Shown here: one piece after another, positions 55,355-64,000 of the stretch
Numbering within the stretch: the first letter of the stretch is position 1
Layout: every line of letters begins with the position of its first letter
Assembly: GCA_963812525.1 (NCBI GenBank)
Contig: CAWEVL010000012.1
Span: 1 to 64,000, forward strand
Length of the DNA stretch: 64,000 bases
Direction: 5' to 3'
From: Bog-756 sp963812525
Lineage (GTDB): Bacteria; Actinomycetota; Acidimicrobiia; Acidimicrobiales; RAAP-2
Notes under the pieces: generated by a model
Told to the model about the DNA's origin: nothing
What the model saw: the letters and a program-made list of their open reading frames with translations, nothing else
The model's database searches: none
Made by a program: the position numbers and the translations under genes

Positions 55355-57116
55355 TCAGGGGGCGGCCGACCCCCGTCGCTCGAGGTCCCGGTTGGCCGCG
55401 CTGACCACGGCGTGGAGCGAGGCATCGAGGATGCTGGAGTCCATGCCCACCCCCCACCAGGTCGATCCGTCCGGGCCCTCGGCCTCCACGTAGGCCACCG
55501 CCGAGGCCTCGCTGCCGGCGGTCAGGGCGTGCTGGTTGTAGTCCTTGACCTCGAAGGCCACGCCGAGCTCGGCCCGAAGGGCACCGAGAAGGGCGTCGAT
55601 GGGGCCGTTGCCCTCGCCCATGACCGTACGGGGCTCGCCGTCGACCAGTAGCTGGGCGGTGACGGTGGTCCGGTGGCCCCCGGTGGTGACCTCGCTGCCG
55701 ATCAGCCGCATCCCCGCGTCCTCGGGCAGGTAGGTGCGGGAGAACACGTCCCACATCTCGCCGGGCCGGATCACCGTCCCGCTGTCCTCGGTGATGGCCT
55801 GGACCTCCCTGGAGAACTCCACCTGCAGCCGTCGGGGGAGATCGAGCCCGTGCTCGGTGTCCATGACGTAGGCCACCCCGCCCTTGCCGGACTGGCTGTT
55901 GACCTGGATGATGGCCTCGTAGGTCCGTCCGGTGTGGCTCGGGTCGATGGGCAGGTAGGGGACCTCCCAGTGCTCGTACTCGTCGCCCAGGGCGGCGAAG
56001 CCCTTCTTGATGGCGTCCTGGTGGGAGCCGGAGAACGCCGTGTAGACCAGGTCGCCGGCGTAGGGATGGCGGGGGTGCACGGGCATCCGGGTGGCGTACT
56101 CGGCCACCCGACGGACCCGGTCGATGTCACTGAAGTCGAGGGCCGGGTCGATGCCCTGGGAGAACAGGTTCATGGCCAGCGTGACGATGTCGACGTTGCC
56201 GGTCCGCTCCCCGTTGCCGAACAGCGTCCCCTCCACCCGGTCGGCGCCGGCCAGCACGGCCAGCTCGGCGGCGGCCACCGCCGTGCCCCGGTCGTTGTGG
56301 GGGTGGAGGCTGAGGATGATCGAGTCCCGGTGCCTGATGGTCCGGCCGAACCACTCGATCACGTCGGCGTAGACGTTGGGGCCGTACAGCTCGACGGTGT
56401 TGGGCAGGTTGATGATGATGGGTCGCTCGGGGGTGGGCTGGATGACCTCCATCACCGCCTCGCAGATCTCCACGGCGAATTCGGGCTCGGTGCCGGTGAA
56501 GCTCTCGGGGGAGTACTCGTAGCGGACGTCGGTGCCCACCAGCGAGGACTCGAACTTCTTGCACAGGCGGGCGGCGTTCACCGCGATCTCGGTGATTCCG
56601 GCCCGGTCCAGGCCGAAGACCACCCGTCGCTGGAGCTCGGACGTCGAGTTGTAGAAGTGGACGATGGCCCGGCGGGCACCGACCAGCGATTCGAAGGTGC
56701 GCTCGATCAGCTCCTCCCGGCACTGGACCAGCACCTGGACGGTGACGTCGTCGGGGATCACCCCGCCGTCGATGATCTGCCGCTGGAAGTCGTAGTCGGT
56801 CTGGGACGCCGAAGGGAAGCCCACCTCGATCTCCTTGAAGCCGATGGCCACCAGCGTCTCGAACAGCCGCAGTTTCCGCTCCGGGTCCATGGGGTCGACC
56901 AGGGCCTGGTTGCCGTCGCGGAGGTCGACGCTGGCCCAGCGCGGGGCCCGGGTGATGTCCCGGTCGGGCCAGGTCCGGTCGGGGAGGGTCAGCGGTCGGT
57001 AGGGGCGGTAGAGGTGGAACGGCATGGGGGACACGTCGCAGGGCATGGCCAGTCGCCGGGGACGGTCGTCCTCGCCTGGGTTCGGCCGCCGGTGTGCTGT
57101 CGGTGTTGCTGCTCAC
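55355..57116 (-). CDS. leuA: 2-isopropylmalate synthase (possible frameshift at the N-terminus)
   Basis: 563 residues follow from ATG 57046, matching the actinobacterial LeuA. WASVDLRDGNQALVDPMDPE holds metal and catalytic Arg-Asp residues; EVGFPSASQTDYDF, SLHPHNDRGTAVAAAE (HxH metal ligands) and GNGERTGNVDIVTLA follow, with the C-terminal leucine-sensing domain after about residue 430. A better start is GTG 57116, with AAGGGAG 9 nt upstream; it joins this frame if one base near 57047 is removed, giving 586 residues. It condenses acetyl-CoA with 2-oxoisovalerate in the first step to leucine. A leucine attenuator precedes it. Confidence 0.93.
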
Positions 57117-57200
57117 GGTGTTGCTCCCTTGGTGCGTGGTGCTGCCTGTCGTGGGTGTGTCGTCACCGGTTCCCGTCCGTCGGACCTCCGCCCGACCAAC

Positions 57201-57232
57201 AAAAAACCCCCTGGCCGCTTGGGCTCAGGAGG
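57201..57232 (-). terminator. Attenuator terminator in the leuA leader
   Basis: On the minus strand cctcctga-gcc / ggc-cagggggtttttt forms a stem followed by six T residues, 84 nt before the leuA GTG and 30 nt after the leader-peptide stop. This is the only hairpin with a clear T-run I found in the window. Confidence 0.8.
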
Positions 57233-57262
57233 TTGCGGGCGAACGCGATGTGGCGCTCGCCG

Positions 57263-57301
57263 TCAGGTAAGGAGAAGGTCCGAGGTCGAGACGTGGTCCA
57301 T
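57263..57301 (-). CDS. Leucine-rich leader peptide of leuA
   Basis: ATG 57301 opens a 12-residue frame MDHVSTSDLLLT ending in TGA (ATG 57313 would add MDPT). Its three consecutive Leu codons are CTT CTC CTT; CTT is rare in this GC-rich genome, which would sharpen stalling when charged tRNA-Leu is scarce. With the T-run hairpin 30 nt downstream, it forms a classic transcription attenuator, as known for leuA in other actinobacteria. Confidence 0.78.
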   Translation of the reverse strand: MDHVSTSDLLLT

Positions 57302-57336
57302 GGTGGGATCCATGGTGTCAGGGTGCCATGGTTCCG

Positions 57337-58766
57337 TCAAGGACCGGGAGCCACCCTGGGGCCCAGGACCGATCGGGCCGCGTCGACCACCGCGGCCCGG
57401 CGGGACCGGACCAGCTCGGTGGCCGGGCCGCCGGTCCGCACGGCCCGGTAGCCGGCGACGGCCCCGCCCACCCGGTGGATCCGCTCCATGCATCCGGACG
57501 GCCACGTACCCGCACGCCGGTGCCGCGGCGGCGGCCGCCACTCCCCAGCCGGCCCCGAAAGCGCGGCCCACCGTGAGCCCCACGGCCAGGTAGGTCAGGG
57601 CGTAGAAGACGAAGCTCCCCAGTACCTTGACCGTGGCCCGCATCCCCACGTTGTCCGGCACCCGGCTGGCCAGCTTTGACCACCCCGTAGGGCACCGCGT
57701 GGACCACCACGCCGACCAGGGCCGGGGGGAGGGCGACCACCACCAAGGCCTGCGCTCCGGCCAGATCCCAGCGCAGCCGACCGGATCGGTAGTCGGCGGC
57801 CACCTGGGCGTCGTCGAGTCCGAGGACGTCGAGCGCCTCACGGTAGGCGGCGTGGGCCGCCTCCAGCGAGCGCATGGCCGCCGCCGTCGTCGAACCGGGC
57901 GTTCGCCGGGCCCGGACCAGCGCGTCGACGACCCGGCTCCGGTCGGCCAGATCGACAGGCTCGGGGAGCACGGTGGTCGACCGGGCCACCACGTCGGCGA
58001 TCTCGGCCAACAGGGTCGCCTCGATCCAGGATGCGTACTCGCTGCCGTCCGGCCGCAGCCGCTCGGCCAGGTCGTGGGTGAGAGCGCGCACGGCGGCGGG
58101 CCCGTCGTCCCGGTACGCCCCGATCCAGGGCTGTACCGGAACGGGGACGCCCACCCGGACCAAAGCCCTCGACCGGAAGCGCTGCTTGTCGTCGTAGACC
58201 AGGGTGACGGCCACCGTCTCGACGTCGGCCACCCCGGCGGCGGCGGCCGACAGGGCGATGCGGGCGGCCCCGGTGCGCAGCGGCTGGAGGGCCGGCTCGT
58301 CGTGGCTCACGCCCTCGGGGAAGACGGCCACCATCCCCCCGCGGGCCAGCAGCCGGTGGCACCGGGCGAAGGCCCGCCGGTTCCCTTCCGGTGAGCCCCC
58401 GTCCTGGGCCCGGTAGACGGGCACCACGCCCCCCAGCTGCAGAAAGGGCCACAGGAGGGGATTGTGGAACAGGGTCGACTTGCCCAGGAACCGCGGATAG
58501 CGGTGGAGGGCGCCCATCAGCAGCAGGCCGTCGACCAGTCCGTTCCGGTGGTCGGCCACCACCACGGTCGGTCGACCCGAGACGATGCGCTCGCCGTGCT
58601 CCACCTCGACCTGTCGGAAGAAGCTCCGGGTGAGCAACCGGGCCAGGCCGCTCATGGCCAGGTCACCGGCGGCACGCCCGGCGCGCCACCGGTCGGGTGC
58701 GGCGGTCCCGGGGTCAGCGGTGGGCGTCACACCTGTACTTCGTCGCCGGACCACCGGTTGGGTGAC
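57337..58766 (-). CDS. PlsC-like 1-acylglycerol-3-phosphate-type acyltransferase (two apparent frameshifts)
   Basis: Reconstructed as about 475 residues from GTG 58766 (AAGG 7 nt upstream; GTG 58730 possible). The acyltransferase core has VVVADHRNGLVDGLLLMGAL (HxxxxD motif I), a later FLGKSTLFHNPLLWPFLQLG and MVAVFPEGVSHDEPALQPL (motif III). Two to three C-terminal helices lie around VVVALPPALVGVVVHAVPYG and LGSFVFYALTYLAVGLTVG. Extra bases near 57674 and 57491 break the C-terminal part. The layout matches the long Gat/Sct-type glycerol-3-phosphate acyltransferases with trailing membrane helices. Its 3' end abuts the leuA leader. Confidence 0.8.
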
Positions 58767-58779
58767 CCCGTCGCCTTGG

Positions 58780-61107
58780 CTACCCCGGGCGCCCACCCCT
58801 GGCCCGCGACAGCTCCAGGGCCAGCATCTCCAGGCGGGCCCGTCCGTACTGTCGGTCCGGCTCGAGGTAGTTCCCCTCGGCCCACTCGTTCCATGACTTG
58901 ATCATGAGCACCTGCTCGTCGGCCGGGAGGTCGGCCACCAGTTCCACGGCCCGGCGGACCTGGGCCCCGAACCGTTCCGGCGTGGACTCGAGGGCAAGGA
59001 CCCCTTCCCGTCCCGAGCGTGGCGTGTTGTCCCAGTTGGGGTACACGCAGGGGAAGACCGGTCCGGCCAGGTCGGAAGGAGGCTCGGGCAGCGTCTCCCG
59101 GTAGGGGTACCGCCGGGGTCCGCGCATGAGCCCACGGCCCATCATCCGCTCCCGCATGCGGGACCCGGCATCCTCGCCGAAGGGGAACTCGTACCAGACG
59201 GCGGCATCGAACCCGTCCTCGGCGTGGGTGGGATAGACCGATTCCCCCAGCCCGGCCACCAGGTAGAGGCCGCCGAGCCCGGCCTCACGGGCCATCTGCT
59301 GCCACCGCTCGACGAACCGCGCCGGCTCGGGTAGGTCGGCCGGCTTGTAGATGAAGAGCAGTGGCCGTCCGTCCACCCGGATGTAGCGGTCGTCCTCGAA
59401 CGCCTTCCGCAGGTAGGCGAAGTGCCGGGTCTCGTCCTCCGGGCCGGGGTAGGTCTGCTCGACCAGGATCCGGTCCGGGGCACCGTGCCAGATTCCCGAC
59501 CAGGTCTGATTGGCCCACGCCAGGCAGAACGGGAAGTCGGGCGACCCCGACGTCAGGGTGTCGTCGAACGGGCGCTCGAGCAGGCGCTTCCCGCCGAACC
59601 AATAGTGCCAGTAGCAGAAGCCCGTCACCCCGTGTCCTCGGGCCAGCTCGGCCTGGGCCTCCCGCACCTCGGGCACCCGGAGGTCGTAGAACCCGAGGTC
59701 GGAGGGGAGATGAGGCTGGATGTGGCCCCAGAAGAGCGGACGGGCCTTGGTCACGTTGGTCCACTCGGTGAAGCCCGTGCCCCACCATTCGTCGTTCTCC
59801 GGGATGGGGTGGAACTGGGGGAGATAGTGGGCGATGACCTGCATCTTCTGGACCCTCTCGGAGAGGCGGGGTGGGGCCGGCGGGCGACGCGACGCCTCGG
59901 GTCCCGCCACCTCCCGTGCGAGATCCCGGACCCGGGCCTGCGCGGCACCGGAGGCGAACCGCTCGAGATACAGGCGCTCAGCCGAGTCGACGATGCGTCG
60001 GCGGAGGGTGGGCGACGACCGGAGCCGGTAGATGGCGTCGGCGAACTCCTCGGGCCGGTCGGCGATGAGCAGGTGGGTCCGGTGGTCGACGCCGAGGCCC
60101 TCCGCCCCGATGGTGGTGGAGACCACGGGCACGCGGTGGGCGAACGCCTCCAGGATCTTCAGGCGGGTGCCGCTCCCGAACCGGACCGGGACCACGACCA
60201 CGTCGGCCCGCGCCAGCTCGGCCGTCATGTCGGGCACCCGACCGGTCACCGTGATGTCGGGGGGACGGTCGAGGGCTTCGACCCGGGGCGTGGCGTGGCC
60301 GACCAGCCGGATGCGGGCCCCGGGCATCTGCCGGCGGATCAGCGGGCCGATGTCCTCGGCCAACCACGTCGCCCCGTCCACGTTCGGTTCGTAGTCGAAG
60401 GTGGCCGGCAGCAGGATCACCGGCGAACCGCCCTTGCGCTCCCGGCCCACCGGCGGGAACGGCTGCGGATAGGAGTTGACCACCACGGCGGCATTGGGCA
60501 CCCCGATCCGTTCCACGTCCTCGTCGGAGCAGAGCAGCACCCGGTCCACCGCCCTGGCGATCGAGCGCTGGATACGGGTCCAGTCCTCGGCGTTGACGTC
60601 CGCCTCCTTGACCTCGAGCACCCGGTGGTAGCGCTCGCTCACGGTTTCTGCCGGCCGCCGGGCGATCATGGCGGCGCGCTGGCGCTCCTTCACGTCCTCG
60701 AGGTCGATGAGGTCCACCACCGTGGGACCGAGCCGGGGCCGACCGAGCCACTCGTAGGCCCGGGCCGAGCTGAACCAGACCAGGTCGTAGGGCTCGTCGG
60801 CCAACTTGGCGAAGTCCGTGCGGGGCCCGCGATCGGCCATGCGGCTGGCGATCTGGGTCGGGACACCCCGCTGGAGCATCCACCGGGCCCGCCACCGGAG
60901 CCAGCCGGCCACCGGGTAGCCCGTGGTCACCAGGTTGGCGACCTGCACCGTCGAGGGCACCACCGGCTCCGGCTTGCGCTTGTCGTGGAAGACGAACAGG
61001 TCCAGTTCGCCCAGTTCGGCGAGGCCCTCGACCGAGATGGCGCCCCGCATGAGCCCACCGTTGGTGGCCGGCCACGGGAAGAACTCCGCGACCACGAGCG
61101 TCCTCAT
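58780..61107 (-). CDS. Fusion of a GT4 glycosyltransferase and a WbsX (GH99-like) domain
   Basis: 775 residues, uninterrupted. Residues 1-400 are a GT-B glycosyltransferase with ILLPATFDYEPNVDGATWLA, a donor site around VPVRFGSGTRLKILEAFAHR and the sugar-nucleotide Glu in TTIGAEGLG. After a short Pro/Arg linker, residues 420-770 are a WbsX-type domain: VIAHYLPQFHPIPENDEWWG, GFTEWTNVTKARPLFWGH, GFCYWHYWFGGKRLLERP and MIKSWNEWAEGNYLEPD. WbsX proteins occur in O-antigen and rhamnan clusters. The fusion suggests transfer plus processing of the same surface glycan. Confidence 0.85.
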   Translation of the reverse strand: MRTLVVAEFFPWPATNGGLMRGAISVEGLAELGELDLFVFHDKRKPEPVVPSTVQVANLVTTGYPVAGWLRWRARWMLQRGVPTQIASRMADRGPRTDFAKLADEPYDLVWFSSARAYEWLGRPRLGPTVVDLIDLEDVKERQRAAMIARRPAETVSERYHRVLEVKEADVNAEDWTRIQRSIARAVDRVLLCSDEDVERIGVPNAAVVVNSYPQPFPPVGRERKGGSPVILLPATFDYEPNVDGATWLAEDIGPLIRRQMPGARIRLVGHATPRVEALDRPPDITVTGRVPDMTAELARADVVVVPVRFGSGTRLKILEAFAHRVPVVSTTIGAEGLGVDHRTHLLIADRPEEFADAIYRLRSSPTLRRRIVDSAERLYLERFASGAAQARVRDLAREVAGPEASRRPPAPPRLSERVQKMQVIAHYLPQFHPIPENDEWWGTGFTEWTNVTKARPLFWGHIQPHLPSDLGFYDLRVPEVREAQAELARGHGVTGFCYWHYWFGGKRLLERPFDDTLTSGSPDFPFCLAWANQTWSGIWHGAPDRILVEQTYPGPEDETRHFAYLRKAFEDDRYIRVDGRPLLFIYKPADLPEPARFVERWQQMAREAGLGGLYLVAGLGESVYPTHAEDGFDAAVWYEFPFGEDAGSRMRERMMGRGLMRGPRRYPYRETLPEPPSDLAGPVFPCVYPNWDNTPRSGREGVLALESTPERFGAQVRRAVELVADLPADEQVLMIKSWNEWAEGNYLEPDRQYGRARLEMLALELSRARGGRPG

Positions 61108-61204
61108 CGGGCGGTCACCGCCTGCCTACGTGACGACACCACTCCAGACCCCCCGTCCCCTGGCCGCGTCATTGCGCAAAGAAATCTAGCATCGGAGCCC
61201 CTGG

Positions 61205-61238
61205 TGCCATCCGCTGCGCCCTGGTCGCTCGGATGGCA
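61205..61238. terminator. Hairpin after the zinc-ribbon methyltransferase
   Basis: tgccatccg / cggatggca is a perfect 9-bp stem with a 16-nt loop, located in the 222-bp gap between the methyltransferase stop (61330) and the GT4-WbsX start (61107). On the minus strand it is followed some 20 nt later by a T-rich stretch (agatttcttt). Probable terminator; the rest of the gap should hold the GT4-WbsX promoter. Confidence 0.45.
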
Positions 61239-61329
61239 GCATCGCCGCTCCTCCCTTGACATGATGGCGGTCAGGGAAAAGGTCAGGAGGGCGGCGAGCG
61301 GCGAGTGATCCCGACGGAAACGAGTGGCT

Positions 61330-62103
61330 TCACTTGCGGGAGATGAGGACCTGGAGTGGATTGCCCGGGCTCCCGTCGAGTCCGAGTTTGCGGTTGTACA
61401 GCTCCATGACCTCTGTCGAGAGGCCGCCGTGTTCGGAGATGAAGTCCACGATGTCGTCACCCCACTCCCGGATGACCAGCGATCGCTCCGGGTTCCCGAT
61501 CTCACCGTGATACTCGGCGGGGAGCAAGTACTCGATCCCGGCATCCGACGGGACGGCACGGACCAGTGTCGGACAGCCGTGGGCGATGGGGACGGTGAAG
61601 ACATGTGCGCCTCCGGGGCGAAGGACGCGGGCTACTTCGGCCATGGCCAGGTCGGGCCGCAGCACGTGTTCGAACACGTCCTGGGTAATCACCAGGTCGA
61701 ACGATTCGTCGGCGAACGTCAGAGCCTCGATGTCTTGGCAGGAGACATCTCCGACGATCTGGCCGCGAGGCACGTCAGGAAGGAGGTACCGGGAGCCGGA
61801 GTACCCTCCCCCTTCCCGCCTGAACTTCAGGGTGGCCAGTCCACCCGCGCCGCATTCGTGCATGGCGAGATTACGCCAGTCGGGGAACTGCGTATTGAGG
61901 GTGCGAATGATCCCGCGCCACCTGGGCATCGACTGGCAACGCATGCACAGATAGTCGTTGGCCAACCAGGGGCCGGTTTCAACGAAGAGCGTTCGATGGG
62001 AACAGGTGAGGCAGTAGCCGTGGTTGGCCTTTCCGCGGAGCACGAACCGGCCGTACCTGCGGATGCCCTGGATGGGGGGTGCGAGCCGCTCGTTCAAGGT
62101 CAC
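61330..62103 (-). CDS. Zinc-ribbon SAM methyltransferase
   Basis: 257 residues from GTG 62103 (an in-frame GTG 18 codons earlier is possible). The N-terminus has a four-Cys ribbon, GYCLTCSHRTLFVETGPW ... YLCMRCQSMPRWR. A class I methyltransferase with an unusual motif I (MHECGAGGLATLKFRREGG) follows, then FDLVITQDVFEHVLRPDLAM and VLRPGGAHVFTVPIAHG. Such proteins accompany polysaccharide gene clusters, in line with the adjacent GT4-WbsX gene; the acceptor is not known. Confidence 0.83.
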   Translation of the reverse strand: MTLNERLAPPIQGIRRYGRFVLRGKANHGYCLTCSHRTLFVETGPWLANDYLCMRCQSMPRWRGIIRTLNTQFPDWRNLAMHECGAGGLATLKFRREGGGYSGSRYLLPDVPRGQIVGDVSCQDIEALTFADESFDLVITQDVFEHVLRPDLAMAEVARVLRPGGAHVFTVPIAHGCPTLVRAVPSDAGIEYLLPAEYHGEIGNPERSLVIREWGDDIVDFISEHGGLSTEVMELYNRKLGLDGSPGNPLQVLISRK

Positions 62104-62237
62104 GCACCCGAAGTTAGCGCGGTCACTCCGGACCGACCTCCGAGTCCTGGTCGCCACGCCTTCGAGGGCGGCAGGGCGGGTTCATCGGGATCCGAGCTTC
62201 CGGGCGCTCCGGTACCGGCGACCGACCGCTCGTGGAC

Positions 62238-63605
62238 TCAGATGCGCTCGAAGTTGCGAGCCAGCTCCCAGTCGGTGACGACGCGGTTGGCTGCGGCCCA
62301 CTCCTGCCGGGCGGTGTTGAGGAGGTGGTGGTGGACGTCGCGACCGAAGGCCTCGGCCGCCACCTCGCTGTCGGCCAGCCGGTCGATGGCCTCAGCCAGG
62401 GTGGTCGGAATCCGCGGTACCTCCGGTGCGTGGTACGCGTTGCCGGTGAAGGCCGGTTCCAGCTCCAGTTGGTGTTCGATGCCCCACAGCCCGCCGGCGA
62501 TGGCCGCCGCCAGCGCCAGGTACGGGTTCACGTCCGCCCCCGGGATGCGGCTCTCCACCCGCCGACCGGCCCCGCGGCCCACCGCCCGGAACCCGCAGGT
62601 CCGGTTGTCCTCCCCCCACACCCGGGCCGTCGGGGCCCAGGAGTCGGGCACGTAGCGGCGGTAGGAGTTCACGTAGGGGGCGAAGCACCAGGCCAGCTGG
62701 TCGGCGGCGAAGAGCTGACCGGCCACGAACTGGGCGCCGACGGGCGAGTACCCCGACGCCGACTCCTCGCCCGCCGCCGGGGCCATCAGGGGGGAGCCGG
62801 TCTCGGCATCCCACAGGCTGGTGTGGATGTGGCAGGAGGAGCCGGCGGTGTCCATGGACCACTTGGCCATGAAGGTGGCGGCCCGTCCGAACCCCGAGGC
62901 GATCTCCTTGACCCCGCTCTTGAACACCAGGTGACGGTCGGCCACCTCCAGGGCGCCGCCGTAGGTGATGTTGATCTCGTGTTGGCCGATGCCGGCCTCG
63001 CCCTTGGAGAACTCGATGGGGATCCCGGCCTCCACCATCTGGTTGCGGATCTTCCCGATGATGTACTCCTGGCGCGACGTCTGGAGCAGCTGGTAGTCCT
63101 CGATGGTGTCGGCGTGGGGGGCGAGGCCCTGCCAGTGCTTGTCGGCGGCTCCGGCGAAGGAGTCGAGGAACAGGTAGAACTCGAGCTCGGTGGCGCACTG
63201 GACCTCGAGGCCGCGGCCGGCCGCCCGCTCCAGCTGGCGACGCAGGATGCGACGGGGGGACACTTCGACCGGTTCACCCTCCAGGGTCAGGAGGTCGCAG
63301 AGCACCAGGGCGCTGCCCGGCAGCCAGGGCAGGGGGCGGACGGTCAGGGGGTCGATGACGGCGTTGAGGTCGCCGTAGCCGGTCTCCCAGTTGGCGAAGC
63401 GGTAGCCGGGCAGCGGCTCCATGTCGACGTCGCAGGCCATCAGGTAGTCGCAGACCTCGATCCCGTGATGCAGGACGTGCTCGAGGAAGAACGATCCGGT
63501 GACCCGCTTCCCCACCGGTCGGCCCTGCAGGTCGGGGAACGCCACCACCACCGTGTCGATGTCGCCCGTCTGGATCTGGTGAGGGAGCGTCTCGAGGGTC
63601 AGCAT
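62238..63605 (-). CDS. Glutamine-synthetase-family ligase (gamma-glutamylpolyamine synthetase type)
   Basis: 455 residues. The GS fold is complete: TELEFYLFLD and IGQHEIN (metal Glu/His), SSCHIHTSLWD (ATP/metal), NSYRRYVPDSWAPT and the glutamate-binding ESRIPGADVNPYLALAAAIA. It lacks the adenylylation-site region of GSI-beta enzymes. Overall it resembles PuuA/GlnA3-like proteins that gamma-glutamylate polyamines or ethanolamine. An SDR gene lies 38 nt upstream on the same strand, probably in one operon. Confidence 0.85.
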   Translation of the reverse strand: MLTLETLPHQIQTGDIDTVVVAFPDLQGRPVGKRVTGSFFLEHVLHHGIEVCDYLMACDVDMEPLPGYRFANWETGYGDLNAVIDPLTVRPLPWLPGSALVLCDLLTLEGEPVEVSPRRILRRQLERAAGRGLEVQCATELEFYLFLDSFAGAADKHWQGLAPHADTIEDYQLLQTSRQEYIIGKIRNQMVEAGIPIEFSKGEAGIGQHEINITYGGALEVADRHLVFKSGVKEIASGFGRAATFMAKWSMDTAGSSCHIHTSLWDAETGSPLMAPAAGEESASGYSPVGAQFVAGQLFAADQLAWCFAPYVNSYRRYVPDSWAPTARVWGEDNRTCGFRAVGRGAGRRVESRIPGADVNPYLALAAAIAGGLWGIEHQLELEPAFTGNAYHAPEVPRIPTTLAEAIDRLADSEVAAEAFGRDVHHHLLNTARQEWAAANRVVTDWELARNFERI

Positions 63606-63643
63606 GGATGCACTCTGGTCCAGTGGCGACCCGCCGTCCAGCC

Positions 63644-64000
63644 CTACTCGGGGGTGACGTAGGCCGCGGTGATCCCGCCGTCGACCACCAGGGCCGAGCC
63701 GGTGACGAAGGAGGCGTCGTCCGAGGCCAGGAACAGCGCGGCCTTGGCGATCTCCTCCGGCCGCCCGAACCGGCCGATGGGGATGTGCACCAGCCGTCGC
63801 TGCCGCCGCTCGGGGTCGGCCAGCAGCTCGGCCAGCAGCGGCGTCTCGACGGGACCGGGGCAGATGGAGTTGGCCCGGATCCCCCGTCGGGCGTACTCCA
63901 CGGCCAGCTCCCGGGTCATGGCCAGCACCCCGCCCTTGGAGGCGGTGTAAGCCATCTGGGCGGTGGCCGCCCCGACCAGGGCCACGAACGAGGCCACGTT
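63644..64000 (-). CDS. SDR oxidoreductase (partial, N-terminus off the right edge)
   Basis: About 119 C-terminal residues are visible: NVASFVALVGAATAQMAYTA, then SKGGVLAMTRELAVEYARRG (YxxxK with Tyr and Lys of the SDR active site), ANSICPGPVETPLL and SFVTGSALVVDGGITA. This is the classical FabG-like SDR C-terminus. The cofactor-binding half and start lie outside the window. Confidence 0.9.
   Translation of the reverse strand, partial: NVASFVALVGAATAQMAYTASKGGVLAMTRELAVEYARRGIRANSICPGPVETPLLAELLADPERRQRRLVHIPIGRFGRPEEIAKAALFLASDDASFVTGSALVVDGGITAAYVTPE

Noticed and set aside
3287..63605. A GABA/polyamine pathway linking the aminotransferase and the GS-like ligase
   Set aside because: The two genes are 58 kb apart at opposite ends of the window with no intervening pathway genes, so linkage cannot be claimed.

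Overview
The window is a gene-dense, very GC-rich stretch of about 64 kb. Overlapping ATGA/GTGA start-stop junctions, a mycofactocin operon, a resuscitation-promoting-factor (Rpf) gene and MMPL/YkcB-type envelope genes point to an actinobacterium. A secreted protein with 42-residue 'GYWxVAxDGGxFSFGDA' repeats suggests class Acidimicrobiia; that placement is an inference. I see no rRNA, tRNA, CRISPR array, intact insertion sequence or phage gene.

Layout. 1-9.2 kb: an MMPL exporter cut by the left edge, a DSP-like phosphatase, a class III aminotransferase, a VOC protein, an acyl-CoA dehydrogenase and a GH3 glycosidase. 9.4-15.7 kb: a response regulator, sensor kinase, GtrB-GtrA fusion and YkcB-like GT39 transferase, read leftward. 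15.9-19.6 kb: a divergent redox operon (Ser/Thr-rich anchored protein, ApbE, ferric-reductase-like cytochrome b, NuoF-like protein, [3Fe-4S] ferredoxin), which looks like an extracytosolic flavin electron-transfer module. 19.7-24.5 kb: MFS, DUF998 and cold-shock genes, a damaged membrane gene, then an Rpf-like muralytic enzyme behind a candidate c-di-AMP (ydaO-type) leader and an unusual AT-rich island.

24.5-32.2 kb is the most distinctive region. It is a mycofactocin operon read leftward in the order mftA-mftB-mftC-mftE-SDR-mftF, with divergent mftR. MftD is missing. The operon appears to run on into a pair of membrane-anchored coiled-coil proteins, one of which carries a GH43-type glycosidase domain. 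A 5'-truncated hpnA-like epimerase lies beyond mftR.

33-45 kb: an amidohydrolase, an ArsR-SRPBCC pair, a methyltransferase, two SRPBCC genes, an acyl-CoA thioesterase and synthetase pair, YihY, a DHA2 exporter, an Rrf2 regulator and the repeat/CAP-like surface protein. 45-54 kb: GNAT, Fpg/Nei glycosylase, ileS, an FGGY kinase, a DUF2252 protein, a fragment copied from the kinase 3' end and a polytopic membrane protein. 54.5-64 kb: a methyltransferase, leuA with a leucine attenuator, an acyltransferase, a GT4-WbsX fusion, a zinc-ribbon methyltransferase, a glutamine-synthetase-like gene and an SDR cut by the right edge.

Data quality: at least 22 single-base insertions break otherwise well-conserved genes, including ileS and leuA, with 11 of them between 46.9 and 51.3 kb. 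I treat these as probable sequence errors and annotate such genes across their full span.
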